Part shown: positions 5,764 through 15,279 of the stretch, piece after piece
How positions within the stretch are numbered: the first letter of the stretch is position 1
How the letters are laid out: the number at the start of each line of letters is the position of its first letter
Origin: an uncultured Bacteroidota bacterium
GTDB lineage: Bacteria > Bacteroidota > Bacteroidia > Flavobacteriales > BACL11
NCBI GenBank assembly: GCA_902627575.1
Contig: CACOJQ010000004.1
Span: 1 to 56,434 of the forward strand
Direction: 5' to 3'
DNA length: 56,434 nucleotides
Made by a program: the position numbers and the translations under genes
Notes under the pieces: generated by a model
Databases searched by the model: none
The model's input: only the letters and a program-made list of their open reading frames with translations
Told to the model about the DNA's origin: nothing

Positions 5764-8532
5764 TTAGAAAACAATATTTACAATTCTTTTAGGAACAATT
5801 ATAATTTTCTTTGGGGATTTCCCTCCCAAATAGTGAGCTGTTTTTTCATGCTTCATGATAGACTCATGAATCTCATCCTTTGTCATCTCCGCTAACAATG
5901 AAACAGTAAAGCGTGTTTTTCCATTAAAAGAAACAGGATAATTTACTTTCTTTTCTAGCAAATAGCTCTCACTATATTTAGGAAATGTAGCCTGTGTAAT
6001 CGATTTGGTGTTGCCTAACTTCTCCCAAATTTCTTCTGAAATATGCGGAGCATATGGTGAAAGCAAAACGGTAAATTCAGAAATTATTTCTTTATTATTA
6101 CATTTTTGCTCTGAAAATTCATTTATACAAATCATAAGGGTACTGACAACAGTATTAAATGAATATCTTTCAATTTCTTGTTGTACTTTCTTAATTGTTT
6201 TATGTAAAGTCTTATAACTCTCTTGGCTGGCTTTTTGTTTAGAAACATTAAAATTATTATCTGAATCATGCACTAACCTCCAAAATTTCCTTAAAAAATT
6301 GTGCACTCCATTTATGCCTTTAGTATCCCATGGCTTAAACTGTTCTAGAGGGCCTAGAAACATCTCATAAAGTCTTAATGTGTCTGCCCCAAATTTGTCT
6401 ATTAATTGATCTGGGGTTTGAACATTGTATTTGGACTTTGACATTTTTTCAACCTCATTTCCACATAAATATTTGTTATCATTATTTAATATAAACTCTG
6501 CCTCTGCATATTCAGGTCTCCATTTTTTAAAGGCTTCGATATCTAAAAAATCATTCTCTACGATATTGATATCAACATGTAGTCTTGTAGTCTCATACTC
6601 TTTTCTTTTATCAAAACTCACAAATGTATTTGTGTGGTTAATTCGATACACAAAACAGGATCTTCCTAAAATCATTCCTTGATTAATCATTTTTTTAAAA
6701 GGCTCCTCAAAAGATATAAACTCTCGATCATATAAAAATTTTGTCCAAAATCGAGAGTATAATAAATGGCCAACGGCATGCTCTGCCCCACCTATATAGA
6801 GATCAACTTGACCCCAATAATCAGATTTTTCTTTCGAACAAAATTCAAAATCATTTTTAGGGTCCATATATCTTAAAAAGTACCAGGAGCTACCAGCCCA
6901 CCCAGGCATAACATTTACTTCCATTCTTTCCCCTTCAAAAACATTCCAACTAACCTTCTTTGCTCTTGCCAATGGTGGCTCTCCACTTTCTGTTGGTAAA
7001 TATTTATCCACTTTAGGCAATATGACATATTGATTGTTATCAAGCAGATGTGGAATGTTATCTTTATAATATATGGGAAAGGGCTCCCCCCAGTATCTTT
7101 GTCTGCTAAAAACTGCATCTCTTAGTCGATAATTAACCTTTGAATTACCAAATTCTCCTTTAATAATATTAGTCATAACTAACTTAGTCGCATCTTTATA
7201 TTGTAATCCATCTAAAAAATCTGAATTGACTAATGTAAAATCCTTGTCTTCATAAGCATGCTCCTTAATATCTATACCTCTAAAAATATTGATGATATCA
7301 ATACCAAAATGTGTGGCAAATTGCCAATCTCTTTGATCTCCACAAGGAACCCCCATCACTGCGCCTGTACCATAAGAAGCGAGTACATATTCACTAATCC
7401 AAATAGCAATCTTTTGATTCGTAAAAGGATGGACAGCATAAGCCCCTGTAAAAACACCGCTTATACTTTTTTCTGCCTGTCTTTCCCTTTCAGATTTTAA
7501 ATTAATTTTTTTGACATAACTATCTACAGATAACTTATGCTCATTTGTGGTAATTTGATCAACTAAAGTATGTTCTGGGGCTAAAACTATGAAATTAACT
7601 GCAAAAATTGTTTCAGGCCTTGTTGTAAAAACTTGTATTTCTTGCAAGGAATTATCAATGGCAAAATTTATAATTGCCCCCTCTGACTTACCAATCCAAT
7701 TTTTTTGCATCTCCTTAACTGAGTCTGGCCAACTAACATTTTTTAGTCCAGATAACAAGCGGTCTGCATATGCGGTAATTCGCAATGACCATTGTTTCAT
7801 TAATTTTTGTTCAACCGGAAAGCCTCCTCTTTCAGAAACTCCTTCTTTTACTTCATCATTAGCGAGTACAGTTCCTAAAGATTCGCACCAATTAACCCAG
7901 CTGTCTGATAAGTAAGCCAGTCTATATTTTTGCAAGACTTGATTTTTTTCATAATTATTAAAATTCTTCCATTGAGTAGCTGAAAACAAATCAATATTTT
8001 CGTCAGAGGAAACGTTAATATTGTGGTTTCCATGTTTTTGAAATATTTTAATTAAATCAGAAATTGGCATTGCTTTATCATTGTCAAAACAATAATAAGA
8101 TTGAAATAATTTTTTAAAAATCCATTGAGTCCATTTATAATAATTTGGATCAGATGTTTGTATCTGTCTGCTCCAATCATACGAAAACCCGAGCTTATCT
8201 AATTGCTGTCTATACCTATTCGTATTTTTTTGTGTTGCAACTTCGGGATGTATACCAGTTTGTATTGCATATTGTTCGGTGGGTAACCCAAAGGAATCAT
8301 AACCCATTGGATGTAAAACGTTAAACCCTTTTAGTTTTTTATATCTAGCTAAAATATCTGTAGCTATATAGCCCAAAGGATGTCCAACATGTAAGCCTGC
8401 TCCTGATGGATAAGGAAACATATCCAAAACATAATACTTTTCTTTATCTTTATCTTCAAAAACCTTGAATGTTTTATTTTCCTTCCAATACTTTTGCCAC
8501 TTATTTTCTATATATTTAAAATCATATTGCAT
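5764..8532 (-). CDS. leuS: Leucyl-tRNA synthetase
   Basis: Class I synthetase charging tRNA-Leu. The start is placed at the ATG giving MQYDFKYIENKWQKYW, the usual N-terminus. An upstream in-frame ATG would add 24 hydrophobic residues foreign to the family and run through the promoter. The HIGH motif is HVGH at 48-51 within FPYPSGAGLHVGH; KMSKS is at 696-700. The CP1 editing domain lies between them (TTRPET and GTGAVMGVP motifs visible). Total length 922 residues is normal for the phylum. Divergent from ftsX; a -7 element at 8553-8560 serves it. Confidence 0.97.
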   Translation of the reverse strand: MQYDFKYIENKWQKYWKENKTFKVFEDKDKEKYYVLDMFPYPSGAGLHVGHPLGYIATDILARYKKLKGFNVLHPMGYDSFGLPTEQYAIQTGIHPEVATQKNTNRYRQQLDKLGFSYDWSRQIQTSDPNYYKWTQWIFKKLFQSYYCFDNDKAMPISDLIKIFQKHGNHNINVSSDENIDLFSATQWKNFNNYEKNQVLQKYRLAYLSDSWVNWCESLGTVLANDEVKEGVSERGGFPVEQKLMKQWSLRITAYADRLLSGLKNVSWPDSVKEMQKNWIGKSEGAIINFAIDNSLQEIQVFTTRPETIFAVNFIVLAPEHTLVDQITTNEHKLSVDSYVKKINLKSERERQAEKSISGVFTGAYAVHPFTNQKIAIWISEYVLASYGTGAVMGVPCGDQRDWQFATHFGIDIINIFRGIDIKEHAYEDKDFTLVNSDFLDGLQYKDATKLVMTNIIKGEFGNSKVNYRLRDAVFSRQRYWGEPFPIYYKDNIPHLLDNNQYVILPKVDKYLPTESGEPPLARAKKVSWNVFEGERMEVNVMPGWAGSSWYFLRYMDPKNDFEFCSKEKSDYWGQVDLYIGGAEHAVGHLLYSRFWTKFLYDREFISFEEPFKKMINQGMILGRSCFVYRINHTNTFVSFDKRKEYETTRLHVDINIVENDFLDIEAFKKWRPEYAEAEFILNNDNKYLCGNEVEKMSKSKYNVQTPDQLIDKFGADTLRLYEMFLGPLEQFKPWDTKGINGVHNFLRKFWRLVHDSDNNFNVSKQKASQESYKTLHKTIKKVQQEIERYSFNTVVSTLMICINEFSEQKCNNKEIISEFTVLLSPYAPHISEEIWEKLGNTKSITQATFPKYSESYLLEKKVNYPVSFNGKTRFTVSLLAEMTKDEIHESIMKHEKTAHYLGGKSPKKIIIVPKRIVNIVF

Positions 8533-8552
8533 TTGAGGGAAATTTTCTATCG

Positions 8553-8560
8553 CAAAGTTA
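8553..8560 (-). promoter_or_regulatory. -7 promoter element of leuS
   Basis: TAACTTTG on the minus strand fits the Bacteroidota consensus TAnnTTTG. Its last base is 21 nt from the leuS ATG, giving a leader of roughly 15 nt. No clear TTG -33 box was seen. Confidence 0.5.
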
Positions 8561-8609
8561 AATAATATGATTAATTTATAAGTTCTATTTTTATATTTTA
8601 GCAAATATT

Positions 8610-9488
8610 ATGACAAGGCGTAAAAATAAATTTTTAAATCTTAAAATATTCGGCTCTTCAGCTTCTGTTATTTTAAGTTTATCTTTAGTTCTTTTTGTAA
8701 CAGGTCTCTTAGCCTTAGTTTTATTAAACTCTCAAAAACTTTCCAACTACGTCAAAGAAAATATTGGATTTACAATAATGTTAAATGATAGTATACCGCA
8801 AATACAAGAAATGGCGTTTAGAAAAGAGCTTGAGGCTGAAGATTTTACAAAACAAACTGAATATATCTCAAAAGAACAAGCAACAGAAAAATTAATAACT
8901 GATTTAGGAGAGGATTTTGTTTCTTTTTTAGATTACAGCCCACTTCTTGCATCAATAGATGTTAAGTTAAATCCTGAATTTGCAAATTCTGATAGTTTAG
9001 AAAAAATCACTGCCAAACTCTCAACTAAACCTATTGTATTTGAAACTTATTATCAAAAAGATCTACTAAAAAAGATTAACAATAACACCAAGCGTATATC
9101 ATTTTTTTTACTAGTTTTCAGCATTTTGCTTTTCATTATTGCTTTTGCATTAATTAATAACACTATAAGACTTTCAGTGTATTCTAAACGATTTTTAATC
9201 AAAACAATGGGTTTAGTAGGGGCTACTGATAAATTTATACAAAAACCTTTTATAATAAAAAGTATGTTTCAGGGTTTTTATAGTTCAATATTTGCCATTT
9301 TTATGCTAATGGGCTCAATAAAACTTATTCAAAAAGATACTCTTAAGGTTCTAGAAATTAGTGACTTAAAAATAATTGGGATTGTTTTTGTTTTTGTTTT
9401 CTTTACTGGAACGTTCCTGAGCATTGTGTCTACTTTTTTTGCCGTAAAAAAATATATTAAACTAACTGAAAATCAATTATATAATTAA
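8610..9488 (+). CDS. ftsX: Cell-division permease-like protein FtsX
   Basis: 292 residues with the FtsX layout: a transmembrane helix near 18-42, an extracytoplasmic domain of about 110 residues (NIGFTIMLNDSIP to TYYQKDLLKKI), then three helices around 165-185, 210-235 and 255-275. FtsX pairs with the ATPase FtsE and signals to peptidoglycan hydrolases at the septum. FtsE is not adjacent, which is usual in Bacteroidota. The following DUF3098-uppP-truB order is the standard one for the phylum and supports the call. Confidence 0.93.
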   Translation: MTRRKNKFLNLKIFGSSASVILSLSLVLFVTGLLALVLLNSQKLSNYVKENIGFTIMLNDSIPQIQEMAFRKELEAEDFTKQTEYISKEQATEKLITDLGEDFVSFLDYSPLLASIDVKLNPEFANSDSLEKITAKLSTKPIVFETYYQKDLLKKINNNTKRISFFLLVFSILLFIIAFALINNTIRLSVYSKRFLIKTMGLVGATDKFIQKPFIIKSMFQGFYSSIFAIFMLMGSIKLIQKDTLKVLEISDLKIIGIVFVFVFFTGTFLSIVSTFFAVKKYIKLTENQLYN

Positions 9489-9501
9489 AAAAACAAAAAC
9501 T

Positions 9502-9726
9502 ATGAATTTTGCATTTAAAAAAAAGAACTTCATGCTATTAATAATCGGGCTAGCATTTATAATCAGTGGTTTTATATTGATGAGTGGGGGGGAATCTGAA
9601 AATCCTGAGGTTTTTTCAACTGAAATTTTTAGCTTTCAAAGAATAACACTAGCAACAATATTGGTGATTATTGGCTTTATTATTGAAATTTTTGCAATAA
9701 TGAATAAAAGCAGAGCAAATAATTAA
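9502..9726 (+). CDS. DUF3098 family small membrane protein
   Basis: 74 residues with two transmembrane helices (about 10-29 and 46-67) joined by the short loop GGESENPEVFSTEIFSFQR. It matches the DUF3098 proteins found between ftsX and uppP throughout Bacteroidota. Its stop codon overlaps the uppP start (TAATG). Function unknown; the fixed context suggests a role tied to cell envelope or division. Confidence 0.88.
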   Translation: MNFAFKKKNFMLLIIGLAFIISGFILMSGGESENPEVFSTEIFSFQRITLATILVIIGFIIEIFAIMNKSRANN

Positions 9727-10517
9727 TGGATATTTTCAATGCTATTATTCTTGGAATTATTCAAGGTTTAACTGAGTTTTTACCTGTTAGTAGCAGTGGA
9801 CATTTAGAAATCACAAAAGTTTTAATTGGTGAAAATAATGTTGCTAAAAAAAGCATGTTAATGACTGTAGTGCTTCATTTTGCAACAGCTTTATCAACTA
9901 TTATAGTTTTCCGAAGAGATGTAGCAAATATCTTTAAAGGTCTTTTTCAATTAAAAAGTCGTGAGTCTTTTAATTTTTCATTAAAAATTATACTCTCGAT
10001 GATTCCTGCTGCGGTTATTGGTTTTTTATTTGAAAATGAAATTGAATCTTTATTTAGTGGAAAATTAATTTTAGTCGGAATAATGTTATCAATAACTGGT
10101 TTGTTGTTATTGTTGTCAGACAAATCAAAAGAAACAACCAAAAAAGTTGGCATTAAAGAATCTATAATTATTGGATTCTCACAAGCAATAGCAATTATAC
10201 CAGGAATTTCAAGATCTGGAGCGACAATTTCGACATCAGTTTTACTGGGTGTTGATAAAGAAAAATCTGCTAGATTTTCATTTTTAATGGTAGTCCCTTT
10301 AATATTTGGCAAAATGATTAAGGATACTCTTTCTGGTGAAATAACTCTTGACAACTCGGACTTTTCTTCTCTTTTATTTGGTTTTATTGCCGCATTAATT
10401 ACAGGTCTTTTTGCTTGTAAATGGATGATTTCTCTTGTTAAAAACAGTAATCTGAAATACTTTGCTTTCTACTGTTTTATAGTTAGTTTTATAGTAATAA
10501 TATCTTCTTTTTTATAA
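9726..10517 (+). CDS. uppP: Undecaprenyl-diphosphate phosphatase
   Basis: 263-residue BacA/UppP integral membrane phosphatase. It recycles undecaprenyl diphosphate to the monophosphate carrier used for peptidoglycan and surface polysaccharide. Both signature stretches are present: the GLTEFLPVSSSGHLE motif (about 15-29) and PGISRSGATIS (about 159-169), which hold the catalytic glutamate, serines and arginine. It is coupled to the upstream DUF3098 gene by a one-base overlap and followed 35 bases later by truB. Confidence 0.96.
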   Translation: MDIFNAIILGIIQGLTEFLPVSSSGHLEITKVLIGENNVAKKSMLMTVVLHFATALSTIIVFRRDVANIFKGLFQLKSRESFNFSLKIILSMIPAAVIGFLFENEIESLFSGKLILVGIMLSITGLLLLLSDKSKETTKKVGIKESIIIGFSQAIAIIPGISRSGATISTSVLLGVDKEKSARFSFLMVVPLIFGKMIKDTLSGEITLDNSDFSSLLFGFIAALITGLFACKWMISLVKNSNLKYFAFYCFIVSFIVIISSFL

Positions 10518-10552
10518 TACCAAAAATTTACAATTAACTTAAAATTTATACT

Positions 10553-11248
10553 GTGATAAATGTTGGAGATGATTTTTTAAATGGACAGATTATTCTTATA
10601 AACAAACCTATTAATTGGACTTCTTTTCAAGTTGTAAAAAAAGTAAGATTTTTAATTAAGAAAAAATATAAGTTTAAAAAACTTAAAGTTGGACATTGCG
10701 GATCTCTAGATCCACTTGCTACTGGATTATTAATTCTTTGTACTGGTAGACTCACTAAAAAAATCAGTGAAATACAAATACAAAAGAAAAAATATAGTGG
10801 CTCAATTACTCTTGGAGGTTCAACCCCTTCATATGATTTAGAAACCGAAATAAATAAAAAACACGAAACTAGTCATATTACGCAAGATTTAATTTACAAA
10901 GTATCTAGATGTTTTGTTGGCGAAATCAATCAGTATCCACCTGCATTTTCTGCATTAAAAAAAGACGGAGAAAGAATGTATAAAAAAGCAAGGCGTGGAG
11001 AAAAATTTGTAATTGAAAGTAGAAAAACAAAAATATATAGCTTTAACATTTTGCACATAAATAATTTAACTGTTGACTTCGAAATTACATGTAGCAAAGG
11101 AACATATATTAGATCTATTGCTCATGACTTCGGTGTTAAATTAAAATCCGGAGGCTATCTTTCAAGTTTAAAAAGAATTAGTATTGGAGATTACAATTTA
11201 TCTGAAAGTATCTCTGTTGAAGATTTTGAAAAACAATTGTTTAAATAG
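10553..11248 (+). CDS. truB: tRNA pseudouridine(55) synthase
   Basis: 231 residues, GTG start. The catalytic aspartate lies in GHCGSLDPLATGLL (about residues 47-60), and KPINWTSFQVV near the N-terminus is the conserved TruB opening. The GTG start gives the usual spacing to that motif, and no better ATG is available in frame. The enzyme isomerises U55 in the T loop of tRNAs. It lacks an extended C-terminal PUA domain, as do other short forms in the phylum. Confidence 0.95.
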   Translation: MINVGDDFLNGQIILINKPINWTSFQVVKKVRFLIKKKYKFKKLKVGHCGSLDPLATGLLILCTGRLTKKISEIQIQKKKYSGSITLGGSTPSYDLETEINKKHETSHITQDLIYKVSRCFVGEINQYPPAFSALKKDGERMYKKARRGEKFVIESRKTKIYSFNILHINNLTVDFEITCSKGTYIRSIAHDFGVKLKSGGYLSSLKRISIGDYNLSESISVEDFEKQLFK

Positions 11249-11260
11249 GATAGTTTTAAC

Positions 11261-11291
11261 TTGACTTCTGCCTGTCAAAATATTATATTTG
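11261..11291 (+). promoter_or_regulatory. Promoter of queA-ispD
   Basis: TTGAC at 11261 and TATATTTG at 11284-11291, 20 nt apart (counted from TTG), match the Bacteroidota TTG / TAnnTTTG arrangement. The queA ATG is 25 nt after the element, so a leader of about 20 nt is expected. Confidence 0.65.
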
Positions 11292-11315
11292 CTCCCCAAA
11301 TTATAACCTTGAAAA

Positions 11316-12371
11316 ATGAAATATAAATTATCAATGTTTGATTTTAACTTACCCGAAGTTAGAATTGCTAAAAAACCAGCTGCCGAAAGAGAAGAAGCTA
11401 AATTAATGGTTTTACACAAAAAATCCGGAGATATTGAACATAAAAAAGTTTCTGATTTAAAAAATATTTTTGACGAGGGAGATGTAATGGTATTAAATAA
11501 TACTAAAGTTTTTCCAGCTAGACTGCACGCAAACAAAGAAAAAACAGGCGCAATGATTGAAGTATTTCTTTTAAGGGAATTAAACAAAGAAAATCGCCTT
11601 TGGGATGTCTTGGTAGATCCTGCTCGAAAAATTAGAATTGGTAACAAACTTTTTTTCGGTGAAAATGATGAGCTAATTGCTGAGGTTATCGATAACACAA
11701 CATCAAGAGGAAGAACTCTGAGATTCCTTTTTGATGGAACACATGAAGAATTTAAAGATGCGATTACTTCATTAGGAAAAACTCCTATTCCAAAACATTT
11801 AGGAAGAGAAGCAACCCAAAAAGATACAGAGCGTTACCAAACAATTTACGCAAAACATGAAGGAGCGGTAGCAGCACCAACAGCGGGTTTACATTTTAGT
11901 AAGCTTTTAATGAAACAAATGGAATTAAAAGGAATAGAGTTTGCTGAAATTACTCTTCACGTAGGATTAGGAACTTTTCATCCAATATTAGTTGAAGACC
12001 TATCCAAGCACAAAATGGAATCTGAAGAAATATTTATTAACGAATTGGCGGCTAAACAAATTAATTTGGCTAAATCATCAAATTCAAAAGTTTGTGCGGT
12101 AGGCACTACAGTGATGCGCACAATTGAATCTTCCGTGTCTACTAAAAATGAAATACTGCCTTACTCTGGGTGGACAAATATTTTCCTATTTCCTCCATAT
12201 AATTTTCGAGTAGCGAATTCTATGCTTACAAATTTCCATCTTCCTCAATCAGCATTAATGATGCAAGTAGCCGCTTTTTCTGGCATTGATGAATTAAAAA
12301 AGGCATACAAAGAGGCAATTCAAAAGAAGTATAACTTCCATACATATGGAGATGCTATGCTTATTATATAA
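11316..12371 (+). CDS. queA: S-adenosylmethionine:tRNA ribosyltransferase-isomerase
   Basis: 351 residues, full length. Transfers the ribosyl part of SAM to 7-aminomethyl-7-deazaguanine at the tRNA wobble position, forming epoxyqueuosine. Recognised by the family stretches [13 protein letters not shown] (about 58-70), [13 protein letters not shown] (about 186-198) and the C-terminal [18 protein letters not shown]. It ends one base before the ispD ATG, so the two are translated from one message, though functionally unrelated. Confidence 0.97.
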   Translation: MKYKLSMFDFNLPEVRIAKKPAAEREEAKLMVLHKKSGDIEHKKVSDLKNIFDEGDVMVLNNTKVFPARLHANKEKTGAMIEVFLLRELNKENRLWDVLVDPARKIRIGNKLFFGENDELIAEVIDNTTSRGRTLRFLFDGTHEEFKDAITSLGKTPIPKHLGREATQKDTERYQTIYAKHEGAVAAPTAGLHFSKLLMKQMELKGIEFAEITLHVGLGTFHPILVEDLSKHKMESEEIFINELAAKQINLAKSSNSKVCAVGTTVMRTIESSVSTKNEILPYSGWTNIFLFPPYNFRVANSMLTNFHLPQSALMMQVAAFSGIDELKKAYKEAIQKKYNFHTYGDAMLII

Positions 12372-13025
12372 ATGAAACAAGTAGCTTTAATTGTTGCTGG
12401 TGGTCATGGAAGCAGAATGCGGACTAATACGCCCAAACAATTTCTTATTCTCAAAGGTCGTCCAGTGTTAATGCATACAATAGAAAAATTTTCTGATTTT
12501 AACGAAATTATTTTGGTTCTTCCAAAAAAAGAAATTACAAATTGGAAAAATTTATGTGAAAAATACTGCTTCGAAACACCACACAAAATTGTATCTGGGG
12601 GAGAAGAAAGACACATATCTGTTAACGAAGGATTAAAGTATATTAATGAAGATTCTATCGTTGCTATACATGACGGCGTACGTCCATTAATAAGCAAAAA
12701 TTTAATTCGTAACTTAATACAAAAAGTAAAGCCAGGACATGCTGTTATTCCTGTTCTTCCTATCAAAGAATCCGTTAGAAAAATTTCTGATAGTATGAAT
12801 CAAAATATTAAAAGACAAGAAATATTTCTAGTACAAACACCACAATGCTTTGTTAGTTCAGATATTAAGAATGCTTATAAAAAATTTCATAAATCATATT
12901 TTACAGACGATGCTTCAATTTTTGAAAAAAACTCTGGTAATGTTCTTTGTATAAATGGCGAAGAAAAAAATATTAAGATAACAACAAAAGATGATTTGTT
13001 AATTGCAGATTTTTTCATGCAATAA
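12372..13025 (+). CDS. ispD: 2-C-methyl-D-erythritol 4-phosphate cytidylyltransferase
   Basis: 217 residues. Third step of the non-mevalonate (MEP) isoprenoid pathway: forms CDP-methylerythritol. The nucleotide-binding start VAGGHGSRMRTNTPKQF (8-24) and the HDGVRPLIS and TDDASIFE motifs are all present. Dxs, the first enzyme of the same pathway, is encoded at 53804, so the organism uses the MEP route. Directly abuts queA. Confidence 0.96.
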   Translation: MKQVALIVAGGHGSRMRTNTPKQFLILKGRPVLMHTIEKFSDFNEIILVLPKKEITNWKNLCEKYCFETPHKIVSGGEERHISVNEGLKYINEDSIVAIHDGVRPLISKNLIRNLIQKVKPGHAVIPVLPIKESVRKISDSMNQNIKRQEIFLVQTPQCFVSSDIKNAYKKFHKSYFTDDASIFEKNSGNVLCINGEEKNIKITTKDDLLIADFFMQ

Positions 13026-13177
13026 TCTCTATTTCATAAGTGTTTTTAATTAAGTAAACGCCTTAGCTTTTACCAACTTCAAATATGCCTAAATGTTTAA
13101 AAATCTTTTTATTAATATATGGTTTACTAAAGTATATAAATAATCTGCTGTTAAATATCTCATAGACAAAACTAATA

Positions 13178-13185
13178 TATCTTTG
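13178..13185 (+). promoter_or_regulatory. -7 promoter element of rlmN
   Basis: TATCTTTG, the commonest variant in this window, ends 10 nt before the rlmN ATG, predicting a leader of only a few nucleotides. The 169-base gap before rlmN holds no other recognisable feature. Confidence 0.6.
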
Positions 13186-13194
13186 TAAAATATT

Positions 13195-14232
13195 ATGAGA
13201 GAAAAAAAAGATATTAGATTATTAAAATTAGAAGATATAGTTTCATTTTGCTCATCAAATAATCAACCTAAATTTAGAGCAAAACAAATTTGGGAATGGT
13301 TATGGACTAAACGCGCTACATCATTTAATGATATGACATCATTGTCAATTAGCTTGAGGCTACTACTAAACGATAACTTTGTTATTAATCCAATTAAAAT
13401 TCACAAAATAATTAAAAGTTTAGATGGTACAATTAAATACAATTTTAAACTATATGACAATCATCTTGTCGAAGGTGTTTTAATTCCCTCTAAAAATAGA
13501 CTTACTGCTTGTATTTCATCACAAGTTGGGTGTGGTTTGAGTTGTAAATTTTGTGCCACCGGGACCCTAAAACTAAAAAGAAATATAAATGCTGCAGAAA
13601 TATATGACCAAGTATTTTTACTGAATAATGAAGCGATTCAAAAGTTTCATAAACCCATTTCAAACATAGTGTATATGGGTATGGGAGAGCCATTATTAAA
13701 TTATAATTCTGTTCTTTCAAGTATAAATTTTATTACTTCAAAAAAAGGTTTAGCAATGTCACCAAAAAGAATTACTGTTTCTACAGCAGGAATCGCAAAA
13801 ATGATAAAAAAATTGGCAGATGACAAAGTTAAATTCAACCTTGCTATTTCCCTTCACTCTGCAAATGATATTATACGAAATGATTTAATGCCAATTAATA
13901 AAAAAATTGATTTATATGAGTTAACAGAATCAATAAAATATTTTTATGAAAAAACAAATATTAGGGTTACTTATGAATATATTTTGTTTAAAAATATTAA
14001 TGATTCATTAGAAGATGCTAAAAAACTTTTAAGATATGCAAAAAATACTCCTTGCAAAATAAATCTCATCGAATACAATGCTGTAGATAGTCTGCCATAC
14101 AGCAAATCATCTAATAATGTAACCAATAGGTTTATTAAATATTTAGAAGATAATAATATTATTGTAAACTTGAGAAGAAGTAGAGGTAAAGATATTGCCG
14201 CTGCATGTGGTCAGTTAGCTAATAAATTTTAA
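13195..14232 (+). CDS. rlmN: Dual-specificity 23S rRNA/tRNA adenine C2-methyltransferase
   Basis: 345-residue radical-SAM enzyme that methylates C2 of A2503 in 23S rRNA and A37 in some tRNAs. The iron-sulfur cluster motif is CGLSCKFC (about residues 113-120), followed by the YMGMGEPLLNY SAM-binding stretch. A C-terminal cysteine in AAACGQLA is the methyl-carrying or resolving cysteine of the family. Monocistronic, with its own promoter. Confidence 0.97.
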   Translation: MREKKDIRLLKLEDIVSFCSSNNQPKFRAKQIWEWLWTKRATSFNDMTSLSISLRLLLNDNFVINPIKIHKIIKSLDGTIKYNFKLYDNHLVEGVLIPSKNRLTACISSQVGCGLSCKFCATGTLKLKRNINAAEIYDQVFLLNNEAIQKFHKPISNIVYMGMGEPLLNYNSVLSSINFITSKKGLAMSPKRITVSTAGIAKMIKKLADDKVKFNLAISLHSANDIIRNDLMPINKKIDLYELTESIKYFYEKTNIRVTYEYILFKNINDSLEDAKKLLRYAKNTPCKINLIEYNAVDSLPYSKSSNNVTNRFIKYLEDNNIIVNLRRSRGKDIAAACGQLANKF

Positions 14233-14260
14233 TAAATTTAAAAACAAGCTAGTGATTCTT

Positions 14261-14286
14261 TTGACCTATTTTTTAACTTATCTTTG
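14261..14286 (+). promoter_or_regulatory. Promoter of the polyprenyl synthase-dnaG unit
   Basis: TTG at 14261-14263 and TATCTTTG at 14279-14286 (15 nt spacing, shorter than usual). The -7 element contains an in-frame TTG that could otherwise be taken for the start codon of the next gene. If transcription starts just downstream, that TTG is not in the mRNA. Confidence 0.5.
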
Positions 14287-14304
14287 CACATAAAAAAGAA
14301 AGCT

Positions 14305-15279
14305 TTGTCTGTAATCTCAAAAATAAAAAGCCCTATCAAATCTGAAATGAGCCTATTTGAAAACAAATTCAAAAGTGCTCTAAAAAGTAATGTTGTTTTA
14401 CTTGATAAAATAATGTACTATATAATAAAGAGAAAAGGGAAGCAAATAAGGCCTATGTTTGTCTTTCTTTCCGCAAAGCTATTTGGAAAAGTGGAAGAAG
14501 GAACTTTTGTAGCTGCTTCTATGATTGAGCTTTTACATACCGCAACTTTAGTGCACGACGATGTTGTTGACGAAGCAAATTTTAGAAGAGGGTTTTTTTC
14601 AATTAATGCTCTCTGGAAGAATAAAATAGCTGTTTTAGTTGGAGATTTTCTACTCAGCAAAGGGCTTTTGATTGCTGTTAAAAATAAAAGATTTGACTTG
14701 CTAGAAATAATGAGTGATGCTGTTCAAGCAATGAGCGAAGGAGAATTATTACAAATTGAAAAAGCAAGAAAACTAGATATCACAGAAGAAATTTATTTTG
14801 ATATAATTCGCCAAAAAACCGCTACATTAATTGCTGCGTGCTGTGCAAGTGGGGCTCAATCAGTTTGTAAAAACAAAAAAATTGTAACGAAAATGCATTT
14901 TTTTGGTGAAAAAGCTGGTATTGCCTTTCAAATTAAAGACGATTTATTTGATTATAAACAAAAATCGATAACAGGTAAACCATACGGTATAGACATAAGA
15001 GAGAAAAAAATGACATTGCCTTTAATACATACTCTTAATAAAGTTGATAAAAAAACAAAAAATAAAATAATTAATATTATAAAAAATCATAATACTGATG
15101 ATAAAAAAGTAATTGAAGTTATTAATATTGTCAAACAAAACGGAGGTCTTTTATATGCTGAAAAAATGATGCGAAAATATTATAATGAAGCACTTGATCT
15201 TTTAAGTGATATAGATGAGAATGAAGCGAAAAAATCACTAGAGCTACTGCTGGATTATGTAATAAACAGAAAAAAATGA
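14305..15279 (+). CDS. Polyprenyl diphosphate synthase
   Basis: 324 residues from a TTG start at 14305, giving an opening (LSVISKIKSPI) that fits family members. The other in-frame TTG (14284) lies inside a -7 promoter element, and the first ATG (14347) would cut a conserved helix. The two aspartate-rich motifs are DDVVDE (85-90) and the later KDDLFDY; RKGKQIRP binds isopentenyl diphosphate. It elongates allylic diphosphates with IPP, probably making the long side chain of menaquinone; the chain length cannot be read. The last codons overlap dnaG (ATGA). Confidence 0.9.
   Translation: MSVISKIKSPIKSEMSLFENKFKSALKSNVVLLDKIMYYIIKRKGKQIRPMFVFLSAKLFGKVEEGTFVAASMIELLHTATLVHDDVVDEANFRRGFFSINALWKNKIAVLVGDFLLSKGLLIAVKNKRFDLLEIMSDAVQAMSEGELLQIEKARKLDITEEIYFDIIRQKTATLIAACCASGAQSVCKNKKIVTKMHFFGEKAGIAFQIKDDLFDYKQKSITGKPYGIDIREKKMTLPLIHTLNKVDKKTKNKIINIIKNHNTDDKKVIEVINIVKQNGGLLYAEKMMRKYYNEALDLLSDIDENEAKKSLELLLDYVINRKK

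Noticed and set aside
8533..8604. Longer start for leuS (extra 24 residues)
   Set aside because: The extension is not leucyl-tRNA synthetase-like and covers the -7 element.
13026..13194. Possible small RNA or regulatory leader between ispD and rlmN
   Set aside because: No stable inverted repeat or known motif was seen; only the rlmN -7 element is supportable.
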